From Hyphobacterium indicum (lineage in GTDB: Bacteria > Pseudomonadota > Alphaproteobacteria > Caulobacterales > Maricaulaceae): a DNA stretch of 32,500 bases. The position numbers and the translations under genes were made by a program. Of the stretch, positions 8,201 through 17,169 are shown piece after piece (within the stretch, counting starts at the first letter, position 1; every line of letters starts with the position of its first letter). The notes under the pieces are model-generated. The model was not told where the DNA came from and did not search any database. It saw nothing but the letters and a program-made list of their open reading frames with translations. The stretch is from the NCBI RefSeq assembly GCF_003129605.1, contig NZ_QBDX01000002.1, forward strand, positions 1-32,500, given 5' to 3'.

Positions 8201-8455
8201 ATGCCCAATCCAAGCATCAAGAATGAGGACGTCTATCAGGCCCTGAGAAAAGACGGGGCCAGCAAGGAGAAGGCCGCGCGTATTGCCAACGCGGAGGCCA
8301 ATGACCACCAGCATCCGGGCAAGAAGGGCGGCAAGGCCGCACCCTATGAGGACTGGTCAAGGGATGAGTTATACGAACGCGCCCGGGAAATCGGTATCGG
8401 CGGTCGCTCGGAAATGAACAAGGAAGAGTTGATCGCGGCCCTGCGCAATCACTGA
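8201..8455 (+). CDS. Small Rho N-terminal-domain (Rho_N/SAP-like) protein
   Basis: An 84-residue highly charged protein. The first 40 residues match small DUF7218-type proteins (KNEDVYQALRKDGASKEKAARIANA, shown here only in part by KNEDVYQALRKDGASKEKAA). The rest is a Rho_N/SAP-like helix-extended-helix domain: DWSRDELYERAREIGIGGRS followed by NKEELIAALRNH. The domain usually binds nucleic acid. A GGAGG seven bases before the ATG is an excellent ribosome site. It is probably a stress or nucleoid-linked accessory protein, but no role is established. Confidence 0.85.
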   Translation: MPNPSIKNEDVYQALRKDGASKEKAARIANAEANDHQHPGKKGGKAAPYEDWSRDELYERAREIGIGGRSEMNKEELIAALRNH

Positions 8456-8555
8456 CGGCACAGGCTGCGGCTAGATGCGCGGCCGCGAGCCGGGCTTCAC
8501 ATACTGCCGACCGGGATACTTTGTTATCGACGGCGCAATGCACTGTTCGGTTAGC

Positions 8556-9044
8556 CTAGAGCCATCGCTCAAGGCTTATTTTTACGAAATTGAGGGCCGA
8601 AACCAGCACAATCAGGAAAATGGTGGCTGTATAGAAGGCCGTGTCGATTATACCGGCAGCAATCCCGATGGCATTCAGGAATGCAATGCCGGTAAGTCCC
8701 CATGTGATCAGATTGAACATCAAGCCGGTGGATTTTTTCTGCTCGCTGGTCAGCTGTGATTGATGGCGAGCGCCCTCAAACGACAGGGCCAAACCAGTGA
8801 CCGCACCGATGCCTGCGGACATACGCAGGGCCAAAGTCACATCGAACTCCGCGGCTGTCAGCACAAGCGGTAAAAGCGAAATCACGATCGTCATGACGCT
8901 CGTGTGCAGAATCGACCGGGCCCTCAATGCCGATACAGGATCGAGACGACCGTCACGCTGGGCCAATGCAATAAATAGCGCCATGAAGCCTGCAAAAACG
9001 GCTCCGATCTGACTTAACCCGATCAGCAGACTTTCATGGGGCAT
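8556..9044 (-). CDS. Four-helix inner-membrane protein of unknown function
   Basis: A 162-residue protein with about four predicted membrane segments (near residues 8-26, 45-64, 105-123 and 130-152) and a short basic linker (ARHQSQLTSEQKK). I do not recognise the family. I start it at the ATG at 9044 because GGAG lies seven bases ahead; an in-frame ATG at 9059 would add five residues (MRSRT) but lacks a ribosome site. It is separated from the alanine dehydrogenase gene upstream by only about 50 bases on the same strand, so read-through is possible. The sequence offers no functional clue beyond membrane location. Confidence 0.66.
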   Translation of the reverse strand: MPHESLLIGLSQIGAVFAGFMALFIALAQRDGRLDPVSALRARSILHTSVMTIVISLLPLVLTAAEFDVTLALRMSAGIGAVTGLALSFEGARHQSQLTSEQKKSTGLMFNLITWGLTGIAFLNAIGIAAGIIDTAFYTATIFLIVLVSALNFVKISLERWL

Positions 9045-9097
9045 GGTGCGGCTCCGCATTTCGAAACCGCAGTTTAATCTGCCCGGCGATGAAATGC

Positions 9098-10216
9098 CTA
9101 GATGCTGGTCAGCCAGTCCGGCTTCACATAGGGTAGGCCGAGATCTTTCGCGACCGGCTCATAGGCCACTTCGCCATGCGCCACATTCAGCCCGCGGGCC
9201 AGATGCGGATCATCATTCAGCGCCTGTTTCGCGCCCTTGTTGGCCAGCGCCATCATGAAGGGCAGGGTGGCATTGGTCAGGCCCAGCGTGGAGGTGCGGG
9301 CCACGGCGCCTGGCATGTTCGCGACGCAATAATGCACCACACCATCGACGATATAGATGGGATAATCATGCGTCGTGGCTTTGGAGGTTTCAAAACAGCC
9401 GCCCTGGTCAATGGCGATATCGACCAGCACCGCGCCATCTTTCATTTTCTTCAGCATGTCGCGCGTTACCAGCTTGGGGGCCGCTGCACCCGGGATCAGC
9501 ACCGCACCGATCACCAGATCCGCCTCGATACAGGCAGCTTCGACTGCGGCGGGTGTCGAGAAGGCCGTTTTCGCGGCCCCGCCGAAATGGGCGTCCAGCT
9601 CGGCCAGACGCTTCATCGAGCGATCAAAGATGGTGACGTCCGCCCGCGCGCCGACGGCCATTTCGGCCGCATGGGTTCCGGCAACGCCGCCGCCGAGAAT
9701 GACGACCTTGGCCGGGGTCACACCCGGAATACCGCCCAGCAGAATGCCGCGGCCGCCCTGGCGCATTTCCAGGCAATGCGCGCCGACCTGGACCGACATG
9801 CGGCCCGCGACTTCCGACATCGGCTTCAACAGCGGCAGGCGGTTGTCGGCATCAGTGACGGTTTCATAAGCGATAGCGATACAGCCCGATTTGCGCAGGC
9901 CTTCGGTCTGGACCGGATCCGGGGCCAGATGCAGATAGGTGAACAGCACATGATCCTTGGTCAGCATCGCCGTTTCGGACGGCTGCGGTTCCTTGACCTT
10001 CACGATCATTTCCGCCTCGCTAAAGACGGAGGCGGCATCGGGCAGAATTCTTGCGCCGGCGGCGACATACATTGCGTCGGTGAAGCCGATATTGGCCCCG
10101 GCATCTTTCTCCACGACCACCTCATGGCCGGCGCGGACCAGTTCCGCCGCGCCATTGGGCGTCAGACCGACCCGGTTTTCACGAACCTTGATTTCCTTGG
10201 GGGCACCAATGCGCAT
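9098..10216 (-). CDS. ald: Alanine dehydrogenase
   Basis: A 372-residue enzyme catalysing L-alanine + NAD+ + H2O to pyruvate + NH4+ + NADH. The N-terminal half begins MRIGAPKEIKVRENRV and carries K75 (VKVKEPQ) and H96 (YLHLA), the substrate-binding and catalytic residues. The Rossmann loop GGGVAGTHA follows in the second domain, then VDIAIDQGG with the active-site Asp near 270. Length and motifs match the family closely. A GGGAG eight bases before the ATG fits the start. It is divergent from queF. No Lrp/AldR-type regulator lies next to it. Confidence 0.97.
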   Translation of the reverse strand: MRIGAPKEIKVRENRVGLTPNGAAELVRAGHEVVVEKDAGANIGFTDAMYVAAGARILPDAASVFSEAEMIVKVKEPQPSETAMLTKDHVLFTYLHLAPDPVQTEGLRKSGCIAIAYETVTDADNRLPLLKPMSEVAGRMSVQVGAHCLEMRQGGRGILLGGIPGVTPAKVVILGGGVAGTHAAEMAVGARADVTIFDRSMKRLAELDAHFGGAAKTAFSTPAAVEAACIEADLVIGAVLIPGAAAPKLVTRDMLKKMKDGAVLVDIAIDQGGCFETSKATTHDYPIYIVDGVVHYCVANMPGAVARTSTLGLTNATLPFMMALANKGAKQALNDDPHLARGLNVAHGEVAYEPVAKDLGLPYVKPDWLTSI

Positions 10217-10237
10217 GAGAACAACTCCCGAATAGGA

Positions 10238-10258
10238 CCGCCCGCGCGGCGGTTGTTT
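10238..10258. other. GC hairpin in the ald leader
   Basis: CCGCC-CGCGC-GGCGG is a perfect 5-bp stem at 10238-10252 followed on the plus strand by TTGTTTTT. No plus-strand gene ends here, so it is more likely a 5'-leader structure of the minus-strand ald mRNA, about 22 bases before the ATG. Confidence 0.3.
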
Positions 10259-10354
10259 TTGATTTGGGCGCCCTCATACATGGCAATTTCCGCTCTGACC
10301 ATGCCCGACATGCGTCACTTGCATTAATGTGATGGGCTGACTAGGGAAACGCGG

Positions 10355-10816
10355 ATGAGCGACACACGTTACGAAAAACTGGAGATGCTGGGCGCGGACA
10401 GCCCGGTGGCGGCAACACCCGACGAAGCCCGGCTGGAGCGCGTCGAAAATCCGTGCGAGGCGGACTATCTGATCCGGTTCACCTGTCCGGAATTCACTTC
10501 GCTCTGCCCGGTCACCGGCCAGCCGGATTTCGCGCACATCGTCATTGATTATGTGCCGGAAAAATGGATCGTCGAATCAAAGTCGCTGAAGCTCTTCCTG
10601 ACGGCCTTCCGCAATCATGGCGCTTTTCACGAGGCCTGCACGACGATGATCGCCCAGCGCCTGGTAAAGGAATTGTCGCCGAAATGGCTCCGCATCGGCG
10701 GCTACTGGTATCCGCGAGGCGGTATTCCCATCGACATTTTCTTCCAGACCGGCCAGCCGCCGGAACATGTCTGGGTGCCGGACCAGGGCGTTGCCCCCTA
10801 TCGCGGACGCGGCTAA
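10355..10816 (+). CDS. queF: NADPH-dependent 7-cyano-7-deazaguanine reductase
   Basis: A 153-residue single-domain QueF of the short type. It reduces the nitrile preQ0 to the amine preQ1 in queuosine biosynthesis. The nucleophile C51 and acid D58 sit in [12 protein letters not shown]. The NADPH-binding motif runs from E74 (ESKSLKLF) to RNHGAFHE (86-93), and the C-terminal [13 protein letters not shown] is conserved. A TTGCAT and a weak TAGGGA 17 bases apart lie just upstream, so the leader would be very short. Its TAA overlaps the stop codon of the convergent nitroreductase (CTAA). Confidence 0.96.
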   Translation: MSDTRYEKLEMLGADSPVAATPDEARLERVENPCEADYLIRFTCPEFTSLCPVTGQPDFAHIVIDYVPEKWIVESKSLKLFLTAFRNHGAFHEACTTMIAQRLVKELSPKWLRIGGYWYPRGGIPIDIFFQTGQPPEHVWVPDQGVAPYRGRG

Positions 10817-11448
10817 CCGCGCCAGACGCCGATTTCTGCGCCGGGCCGGACCCGTTCGACAGGTTCATCATCGGTGGAGCCGATGAAGATGAATCCGGCC
10901 ACCCGCTCACCCGATCGCATTCCCAGCGCATCCTTCACATACGGATGATAGGCATACCATTCCGTCAGCCACTGGCTGGCATATCCCATGGCCTGCGCCC
11001 CGATCAGCAGATTCTGGCAGGCGGCTCCGGCTGACAGGATCTGCTCCCATTCGGGAATCGAGTGTTTTTCGAGCACATGGGAGATCACCGCAATCACCAG
11101 CGGCGCGCGGGTGAAGCGGTTCAGTTCCAGCTCCATCCGTGCCTCATCGGTGTCGTTTTCGCTCGACCAGATTTTCGCGAGAATCTGTCCGAATTTCGCG
11201 CGCTCCTCACCCTGGAACAGGACAAAGCGCCAGGGTGCCATCTTGCCGTGATCGGGCACACGCTGGGCAATGCCGAGCAGCGTGTCGATTTCCTCGGCTG
11301 AAGGGCCGGGCTCGCGCATTGCCGCCGCCGCGGTGGAGCGCCGCCGCGCCAGCAGCTCCAGAGCCGAATCACTCTTGTGATGCGGTGCCAGCCGCTCGCC
11401 CTGGTTGGGAAATTCCGGCAGATTGCCGTGTGTTTGCGCTTTACTCAT
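10813..11448 (-). CDS. Nitroreductase family protein (YdjA-like)
   Basis: A 211-residue FMN-dependent oxidoreductase counted from the ATG at 11448. The frame reaches 11571, but that extension runs across the tetR promoter and has no family match. Features include the N-terminal [16 protein letters not shown], the YdjA signature [18 protein letters not shown], and [18 protein letters not shown], the helix near the flavin. It is likely an NAD(P)H nitroreductase acting as a dimer; the substrate is unknown. It is divergent from the TetR gene, 104 bp away, so TetR could influence it as well. Its stop overlaps that of queF. Confidence 0.89.
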   Translation of the reverse strand: MSKAQTHGNLPEFPNQGERLAPHHKSDSALELLARRRSTAAAAMREPGPSAEEIDTLLGIAQRVPDHGKMAPWRFVLFQGEERAKFGQILAKIWSSENDTDEARMELELNRFTRAPLVIAVISHVLEKHSIPEWEQILSAGAACQNLLIGAQAMGYASQWLTEWYAYHPYVKDALGMRSGERVAGFIFIGSTDDEPVERVRPGAEIGVWRG

Positions 11449-11471
11449 CGGCCCGGTCCTGTTGCGGTTTT

Positions 11472-11500
11472 TTGACGTAATGGAAATTGCGACCTTATAT
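11472..11500 (+). promoter_or_regulatory. Sigma-70-like promoter of the TetR gene
   Basis: TTGACG (11472-11477), a 17-base spacer and TTATAT (11495-11500) make a strong housekeeping-type promoter. Transcription would start near 11507. This rules out the upstream in-frame ATG at 11487, which lies inside the promoter, and favours the ATG at 11553. Confidence 0.62.
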
Positions 11501-11552
11501 GGGGACAACATGCGGCACCAGAACCGCATTCGGGGAAGCTCTTGGAAAACAC

Positions 11553-12188
11553 ATGAACGCTGAAGTCTCAATAGACGACCTCACGCCGGCCGAGCGCCGC
11601 CGTCTGAAAGTCCGTGATGCGATCATCGAAGCAGCGGAAGACCTGTTCACCCGAGAGGGCGAGCAGGGCATTTCCATGCGCCGTCTGGCCGAGGCGATCG
11701 ATTACTCGCCCGCGGCGATCTACAAGTATTTTGACTCCAAGGAAGCGCTATTTGCCGAAATGCGCGAACTCTTCTTCGAGCGCCTGATTGCCCGCATGAA
11801 TGAGGCGGCCGAACAGGGCGGCGACGAACACATACTCTGCGCGCGCTGTGGCCGGGCCTATATTGAAACCGCCATGGAAGAGCCGCGCCACTATGTGATG
11901 GCCTTCTCCTTCTTCAAGAAAGACGAGCTTCCCGATGAGTCGAGCTTCGCCTTTCATGCCGAAAAGCAGCTGTGCGACATGATCCGCGCGGGCATCGAGA
12001 AGGGCGTTTTCCGGGACATGGACCCGCTGGTGGCATCCAAGAGCGTCTGGGCCAGCGTGCATGGGCTGGCAGTGTTGATGGCCTCGATCGATGATTTCCC
12101 GCAAGGCATGCCGGGCTCTGAACATGTCAGCCGCGATGCGGTGATCGACTTCCATACAAACATGATCATCCGCGGCCTCGAAGCCTGA
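11553..12188 (+). CDS. TetR/AcrR family transcriptional regulator
   Basis: A 211-residue one-component repressor. The DNA-binding domain covers about residues 15-65: RDAIIEAAEDLFTREGEQG, then ISMRRLAEAIDYSPAAIYKY with FDSKEALF, the classic TetR helix-turn-helix. The C-terminal ligand/dimer domain contains AFSFFKKDELP and resembles the TetR_C regions of efflux regulators. It lies directly upstream of an RND pump operon, with a 23-bp palindrome between. By family precedent it likely represses the pump until a toxic ligand binds. The palindrome lies after tetR and not in its own promoter, so autoregulation is not obvious. Confidence 0.91.
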   Translation: MNAEVSIDDLTPAERRRLKVRDAIIEAAEDLFTREGEQGISMRRLAEAIDYSPAAIYKYFDSKEALFAEMRELFFERLIARMNEAAEQGGDEHILCARCGRAYIETAMEEPRHYVMAFSFFKKDELPDESSFAFHAEKQLCDMIRAGIEKGVFRDMDPLVASKSVWASVHGLAVLMASIDDFPQGMPGSEHVSRDAVIDFHTNMIIRGLEA

Positions 12189-12206
12189 CGCATAGCTTTC
12201 ATGCAA

Positions 12207-12229
12207 AAAAGTGAACACTGTTCACTTTT
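12207..12229. promoter_or_regulatory. 23-bp palindrome, probable TetR operator of the efflux operon
   Basis: Perfect 11-bp arms AAAAGTGAACA and TGTTCACTTTT around a single C. The size and shape are those of TetR-family operators, and it sits 60 bp before the HlyD gene where a -35 region (TTCACT, with TACCCT 17 bases on) could lie. It might also act as a weak terminator for tetR, ending in TTTTC. Confidence 0.72.
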
Positions 12230-12289
12230 CAAACGCCGTTTGATACCCTATATGCCCTGCCGTGACAAATGTCAGCGGGGACACATATC

Positions 12290-13417
12290 ATGCCGGCACT
12301 CAAAAACAGGCTTCAATCGCTCGGCGCAGGCTTTGCGGTCCTGACCGCGGCTGTGGGCGTCGCCATCCTTGTCATTCTGGTATCAGCCCTGCGGGCCGCA
12401 GACGCCGACGTGCAAGCGGCAGAGCCGGGGGCCTTACCCGTTTCCGTCCTCACGGTTGACTATCAGGACGATGCGATGATCAGCGAGGCTTATCCGGGCC
12501 TCGTTGCAGCGCGGCGCGAAAGTGATCTCGGCTTTGAACGCGGTGGCCGGATTATCGATGTGTCCGCCGATGTCGGCGACCAGGTGAGGGCCGGGGACAC
12601 GCTGGCGCACCTGGATACCAGCTCTTTGCGGGCCCAGATCGCCGCCGCCGATGCCCAGACCCATGAAGCCGATGCCCAGCTGGAAATCGCCCGTGCCACC
12701 GAATTGCGCCAGCGCACGCTCCTTGAACGCGGTCATATTTCACAACAAAGACTGGACGAAGCGGCCACCAATACCGCTGCTGCACAGGCCCGGCGCGAAG
12801 CCGCCGCCGCGCAGGCCAATGCCTTGCGCGCGCAACTGGTTCTGTCGGAAATCACGGCACCTTTCGATGGTGTGGTGACGGCCCGCATGGCGGACGAGGG
12901 CGCGATTGCGGCGCCGGGCAGCCCGGTCCTTCGCCTGGTCGAGAATTCGGCTCTGGAAATCCGTATCGGCCTGCCCGCGAGCGCGGTCACGGATCTGGTC
13001 GAAGGGGACGTCTATCGCTTTCTCACCACTGACGGCGCGATCGAGGCGCGTTTTCGTACGGCAACCGGCGTCGTCGATGTCCGCACCCGGACCGTCAGCG
13101 CCATATTCGATATTGAATCCGGCGCTGCCCGTGCCGGAGAAGTGGCACGCCTGCAGCTCGAAACCGGCATATCCGGCCGCGGCTTCTGGGTGCCGGCCTC
13201 GGCCCTGACCGAAGGGCGCAGGGGCTTGTGGTCCGTCCAGACGCTGGTCCGCGACAGTCATGGCGGATGGATCATCGAACCGCGTGTGGTCGAGACCGTC
13301 CGCGTCGAGATTGACCGCGCATTCGTGCGTGGGGCAGTCAGTGACGGTGACCGCATAGTCGCTTCAGGCTTGGACCGCGTGACCGCCGGACAGCGCGTCA
13401 CACCGTCTGGAGACTAG
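12290..13417 (+). CDS. RND efflux periplasmic adaptor (HlyD/MFP family)
   Basis: A 375-residue membrane-fusion protein with one N-terminal anchor (about residues 10-35) and no lipobox. A lipoyl half-motif GFERGGRIIDVSADVGDQVR and the start GDTLAHLDTSSLRAQI are followed by an Ala/Gln-rich coiled-coil hairpin (about 100-185), then the returning lipoyl half LVLSEITAPFDGVVTARM. The beta-barrel and proximal domains complete the protein. It links the RND permease to an outer-membrane channel. I use the ATG at 12290 because GGGG lies nine bases ahead; an ATG at 12269 would add seven residues. It is 3 bp from the permease gene. No TolC-type gene is in the window. Confidence 0.93.
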   Translation: MPALKNRLQSLGAGFAVLTAAVGVAILVILVSALRAADADVQAAEPGALPVSVLTVDYQDDAMISEAYPGLVAARRESDLGFERGGRIIDVSADVGDQVRAGDTLAHLDTSSLRAQIAAADAQTHEADAQLEIARATELRQRTLLERGHISQQRLDEAATNTAAAQARREAAAAQANALRAQLVLSEITAPFDGVVTARMADEGAIAAPGSPVLRLVENSALEIRIGLPASAVTDLVEGDVYRFLTTDGAIEARFRTATGVVDVRTRTVSAIFDIESGAARAGEVARLQLETGISGRGFWVPASALTEGRRGLWSVQTLVRDSHGGWIIEPRVVETVRVEIDRAFVRGAVSDGDRIVASGLDRVTAGQRVTPSGD

Positions 13418-13420
13418 GTC

Positions 13421-16400
13421 ATGGCGACAATCTTCTATCGCTATTCGCGCCTCTCCATTCTGGCGGTTCTGCTTCTGGCCCTTGCCGGGACGGGCGCATT
13501 GCTGACGCTCGGAAGGCAGGAAGATCCCAGCCTGACCGAGCGCTTCGGCGTTATTGTCACATCCTTTCCCGGCGCATCTGCGGAACGGGTTGAAGCCCTG
13601 ATTACCGATCCAATCGAGCAGTCGATCCGCGAACTCCCGGAAATTGATGAGGTGACATCCACATCCCGGTCGGGCTTTTCGCTGATCAATATCAATATCC
13701 GCGAGGATCTGAATGCGGCCGAAGTGGATCAGGCCTGGACACAGATCCGCGAGCAGGTGGATGCCGTACGGCCTGCCCTGCCGGCGGAAGCCGGTGCGCC
13801 GGCCGTTGAGCGCAGCTATCTGGGGGCGGCAACGCTGATCGTGTCATTGGGCTGGAGCGCTGAAGGCGAACCGAACCTGGCGATTCTGTCCCGGCTCGCG
13901 CGGGATCTTGAAGACCGCTTGCGGAATGTATCCGGGACCGACCAGACCGAAATTTACGGTATTGCGCAGGAAGAAATCCGCGTCCTGGCCGACCCGGACG
14001 CCCTTGCGGCACTCGGCTTGACCGTCGGGGAGCTGGCGGGCCGGATTTCGCGCGCTGACGCCAAGACCCCCGCCGGTGAATTGCGCTCGGACGACGTCAA
14101 TCTGAATGTCGAGATTGGGGGCGAGTTCGAAACCCTGGACCGGATTCGCGCCGTTCCGGTCAGTGAAACCGTCAATGGCGATTTTGTCCGTCTGGGCGAT
14201 GTGGCCGATGTCGAACGCGGCATTCGCACACCGGCCGCTGCCATGGCCTATTTCAACGGGGACCGTACCGTATTTGTCGCCGGTTTCCTCCAGCCGGAAT
14301 TGCGGGTCGACCAGTGGACCGGCCGCGCCCGAGCCGCGATAGCGGAATTCGCGGCTGAGAATCCGGGTATTTCGGTCGATATCGTCTTTGCCCAGTCCGA
14401 TTATGTGGAATCACGTCTGAACGGCCTTTCGGTCAATCTCGGCTATTCCGCGCTCATCGTGTTTGCGGTGCTCTTCCTGCTGATGGGGTGGCGGGCTGCC
14501 CTGATTGTCGGCTCGGCCCTGCCATTGACGGTCCTCTTCGTCCTTTTCCTTATCAATCTCTATGATGAACCCCTTCACCAGATGTCGGTGACCGGGCTGG
14601 TCGTGGCGCTCGGCCTGCTGATCGATAATGCGATTGTGGTGGTCGACGAATACCAGTTGCGAAGGGCAAAAGGCCTGCCGCCGCTCGATGCCATAAATCA
14701 CTCGCTGAAACACCTGTTCGGGCCGCTTCTGGCTTCCACCCTGACCACGATTTTCGCCTTTGCGCCCATCGCCCTGATGCCCGGGGCCGCCGGTGAATTC
14801 ATTGGCATGATCGGCGTGTCGGTGATTTTCGCGGTCGGGGCCTCCTTCATCATCGCCATGACCGTTGTTCCGGCCTTTGCCGGCTGGTTCGACCACAATA
14901 ATTATGCTGAAGGCCGCCATTCCTTCCTGCGTGACGGATTACGTTTCAAGCCGCTGGAATATTTCTATCGCGGCATTCTTCAGGCCGTGACAGCCCGCCC
15001 CTGGGTCGGCCTGGTGGGCGGGGTCATTCTCCCCGTCGCCGGCTTTGCCGCCGCGACGACCCTGCCCATGCAATTCTTCCCGCCGACCGACCGGGACATG
15101 TTCCAGATCGAAATGGTCCTGCCGGCCAATACCTCGATCACGGAAACACAGCGTCAGGTCTTGCGGGCCACCGAGCTGATCAACGCCTATGAGGGCGTCA
15201 TCGATATCGGCTGGACGCTGGGCGAGAGCCCGCCGCGCACCTATTACAATGTCATCGGCAATGAGAGCTCGGCGCCTTATCTGGCAGCCGGCTGGGTCCG
15301 CACCGCCTCTGCTGAAGTGACACATGACCTCTTGCCGCTCCTTCAGCGCGACATGATTGCGGCCTTCCCGCAAGCGCGTTTTCTGACCCTGCCATTCGAA
15401 CAGGGACCGCCGACTGCCGCGCCGATCGAGCTCAAGATATTCGGCCCGGATCTCGCAACGCTCGACCGGCTGGGCGATGAAATCCGCCAGGTGCTGGCCC
15501 GGACGCCGGGCGTCACGACCACGGTTGCCGGCATGCGCATGGGCGAGCCGGTGGCGCGCGTAACGGTCGATGAAGCCTCGGCGGAACTGGCCGGTATTCG
15601 CCTGGAAGATCTGGCCAACCGGTTGCGGGCGGATTTCGACGGTGTGCCGGGCGGCAGTATTCTCGAAGGGGTCGAGGAAATGCCGGTCCGCGTCATCGCC
15701 CCGGAAAACCGCCGCGCCAGCGTGTCCGATCTGGCTTCATCCCCGCTGCTGATCCCTGCCGATAGCGGAATTCTGTCGGCCCCGGTATCGGCATTGGGCG
15801 AGGTCGGCCTGTCGCCGGAAGTGGCAAGCATCCGCCGCCAGGATGGGGAGCGGATGAACCCGGTTTATGCCTATCTCGAGCCTTTCAGCCTGCCCGCACC
15901 CGTACTGGAGGACTTCATGACCCGCCTCGACGCGGCGGGGGTGGAAATGCCGGCCGGCTATACGCTGCAGATTGGCGGCGAAGCCGAAGCCCGCGGTGAT
16001 GCCATGGGCAATCTATTCGGCACCGCCGGCCCCTTGCTCATCCTGATGATCGGCGCGGTCGTGCTTGCCTTCAACTCCTTCCGCTTTGCCGGCGTGGTGT
16101 TCATCACCGGAATTCTGTCGGTCGGGCTGGCCCTGTTCGGGGTCTGGCTGTTCGGAACCCCGCTGGGTTTCAACGCCATTGTCGGATCGATGGGGCTGGT
16201 GGGCCTCTCCATCAATGGCACCATCGTCGTATTGTCCGCCTTGCGTGCCAGTCCGGCAGCGGCTGCTCTGGATATGGCGGCGATCGAGGACACGGTGGTG
16301 GATGCGACGCGCCACATCATCTCCACCACGCTGACCACGATTGGCGGCTTTGTGCCCCTCATCCTGTCCGGCGATTCCTTCTGGCTGCCCTTTGCGGCGG

Positions 16401-16558
16401 CCGTGGCGGGCGGTGTCGCGGGGTCTGCGATTCTCGCCCTCATCTTCGCGCCGGCGGCGTATGTGATGCTCGCCAGAGCCCGCCAGAAGCGCCGGGATTT
16501 CCATGAGCGGCTGAAAAAGCGTGTGCGCCGGGGCGCCTTGATGCAGGCTGCCGAATAG
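13421..16558 (+). CDS. RND family efflux transporter permease
   Basis: A 1045-residue inner-membrane proton-driven exporter with the twofold RND layout: helix 1 (about 9-30), porter domain, helices 2-7 (about 335-545), second porter domain, helices 8-12 (about 868-1030). It belongs to the branch starting with LTLGRQEDPSLTERFGVIVT. In helix 4 the sequence GLLIDNAIVVVDE has D402, but N403 replaces the second Asp of AcrB (D408). In helix 10, SINGTIVVL has N932 where AcrB has the relay lysine K940. R964 may match R971. The proton path therefore differs from AcrB. GGAG near the end of the adaptor gene serves as its ribosome site. Confidence 0.96.
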   Translation: MATIFYRYSRLSILAVLLLALAGTGALLTLGRQEDPSLTERFGVIVTSFPGASAERVEALITDPIEQSIRELPEIDEVTSTSRSGFSLININIREDLNAAEVDQAWTQIREQVDAVRPALPAEAGAPAVERSYLGAATLIVSLGWSAEGEPNLAILSRLARDLEDRLRNVSGTDQTEIYGIAQEEIRVLADPDALAALGLTVGELAGRISRADAKTPAGELRSDDVNLNVEIGGEFETLDRIRAVPVSETVNGDFVRLGDVADVERGIRTPAAAMAYFNGDRTVFVAGFLQPELRVDQWTGRARAAIAEFAAENPGISVDIVFAQSDYVESRLNGLSVNLGYSALIVFAVLFLLMGWRAALIVGSALPLTVLFVLFLINLYDEPLHQMSVTGLVVALGLLIDNAIVVVDEYQLRRAKGLPPLDAINHSLKHLFGPLLASTLTTIFAFAPIALMPGAAGEFIGMIGVSVIFAVGASFIIAMTVVPAFAGWFDHNNYAEGRHSFLRDGLRFKPLEYFYRGILQAVTARPWVGLVGGVILPVAGFAAATTLPMQFFPPTDRDMFQIEMVLPANTSITETQRQVLRATELINAYEGVIDIGWTLGESPPRTYYNVIGNESSAPYLAAGWVRTASAEVTHDLLPLLQRDMIAAFPQARFLTLPFEQGPPTAAPIELKIFGPDLATLDRLGDEIRQVLARTPGVTTTVAGMRMGEPVARVTVDEASAELAGIRLEDLANRLRADFDGVPGGSILEGVEEMPVRVIAPENRRASVSDLASSPLLIPADSGILSAPVSALGEVGLSPEVASIRRQDGERMNPVYAYLEPFSLPAPVLEDFMTRLDAAGVEMPAGYTLQIGGEAEARGDAMGNLFGTAGPLLILMIGAVVLAFNSFRFAGVVFITGILSVGLALFGVWLFGTPLGFNAIVGSMGLVGLSINGTIVVLSALRASPAAAALDMAAIEDTVVDATRHIISTTLTTIGGFVPLILSGDSFWLPFAAAVAGGVAGSAILALIFAPAAYVMLARARQKRRDFHERLKKRVRRGALMQAAE

Positions 16559-16577
16559 GCAGGCAGGAGCAGGCAGG

Positions 16578-17168
16578 ATGGCAAAGCGCGGGCCATGGAC
16601 GGTGACCTCGAAGGCCAAGGTCTTTGAAAACCCCTATATCGAATTGCACACCTATGACGGTATCCGCCCGGATGGCGCACCGGGTGTCTATGGCGTCATG
16701 TCGCCGAAAAACCATGCCATCCTGATCCTGCCGGTCTTTGCCGATGGCACCACCATGCTGGTCGGCCAGCATCGCTTTCCGCTGGACAATTACAGCTGGG
16801 AAATTCCCGAGGGTGGCAGCCCCAAATCCGTTCCGCCACTGGACGGTGCGAAGCGTGAGCTGAAAGAGGAAACCGGCCTGACCGCGCAGCACTGGCGCGA
16901 GATCCTGCAGGCGGAGACCTCCAATTCCGTCACCGACGAGCAGGCCTTCGGTTTTCTGGCCTGGGATCTGGAGGAGGGCGAACAGGAGCTGGAAGGCACC
17001 GAAGTCATCAAACGCAAGCGTCTGCCCTTCCTGGCAGCGCTCGGCATGGCGGTGTCCGGGGAGATTCGTGATCTGCCATCGGTGGCAATGATCCTGAAGG
17101 CGCACTACATGGCGGAAACAGGACAGCTCGACACCAAGATCGCGCAAGCCATGTTGCAGGGAGGCTGA
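16578..17168 (+). CDS. NUDIX hydrolase, ADP-ribose pyrophosphatase-like
   Basis: A 196-residue hydrolase of nucleoside diphosphates linked to another moiety. The NUDIX box is at about residues 75-98: EIPEGGSPKSVPPLDGAKRE followed by LKEETGL. The REL-x-EET-x-GL core with its metal-binding glutamates is intact, but the usual first Glu of the G-x5-E motif is Val. Sequence flanking the box (SWEIPEGG, TSNSVTDEQAFGFLA) resembles ADP-ribose or sugar-nucleotide pyrophosphatases, so ADP-ribose is a reasonable guess. It lies 19 bp after the RND gene and 1 bp before cysE, so it is probably translated together with cysE. Confidence 0.92.
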   Translation: MAKRGPWTVTSKAKVFENPYIELHTYDGIRPDGAPGVYGVMSPKNHAILILPVFADGTTMLVGQHRFPLDNYSWEIPEGGSPKSVPPLDGAKRELKEETGLTAQHWREILQAETSNSVTDEQAFGFLAWDLEEGEQELEGTEVIKRKRLPFLAALGMAVSGEIRDLPSVAMILKAHYMAETGQLDTKIAQAMLQGG

Positions 17169-17169
17169 T

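Noticed and set aside
9176-10327. Long plus-strand frame opposite ald
   Set aside because: It is the antisense shadow of a clear alanine dehydrogenase, His/Gly/Arg-rich, and without motifs.
10217-10354. preQ1 riboswitch before queF
   Set aside because: No H-type pseudoknot or characteristic A-rich tail before the ribosome site could be drawn, and the apparent promoter leaves almost no leader.
11449-11571. N-terminal extension of the nitroreductase
   Set aside because: It runs through the tetR promoter, lacks family similarity, and the ATG at 11448 gives the normal length.
6438-12188. CRISPR array or prophage genes
   Set aside because: No regularly spaced direct repeats and no phage structural, integrase or lysis genes were seen here or elsewhere in the window.
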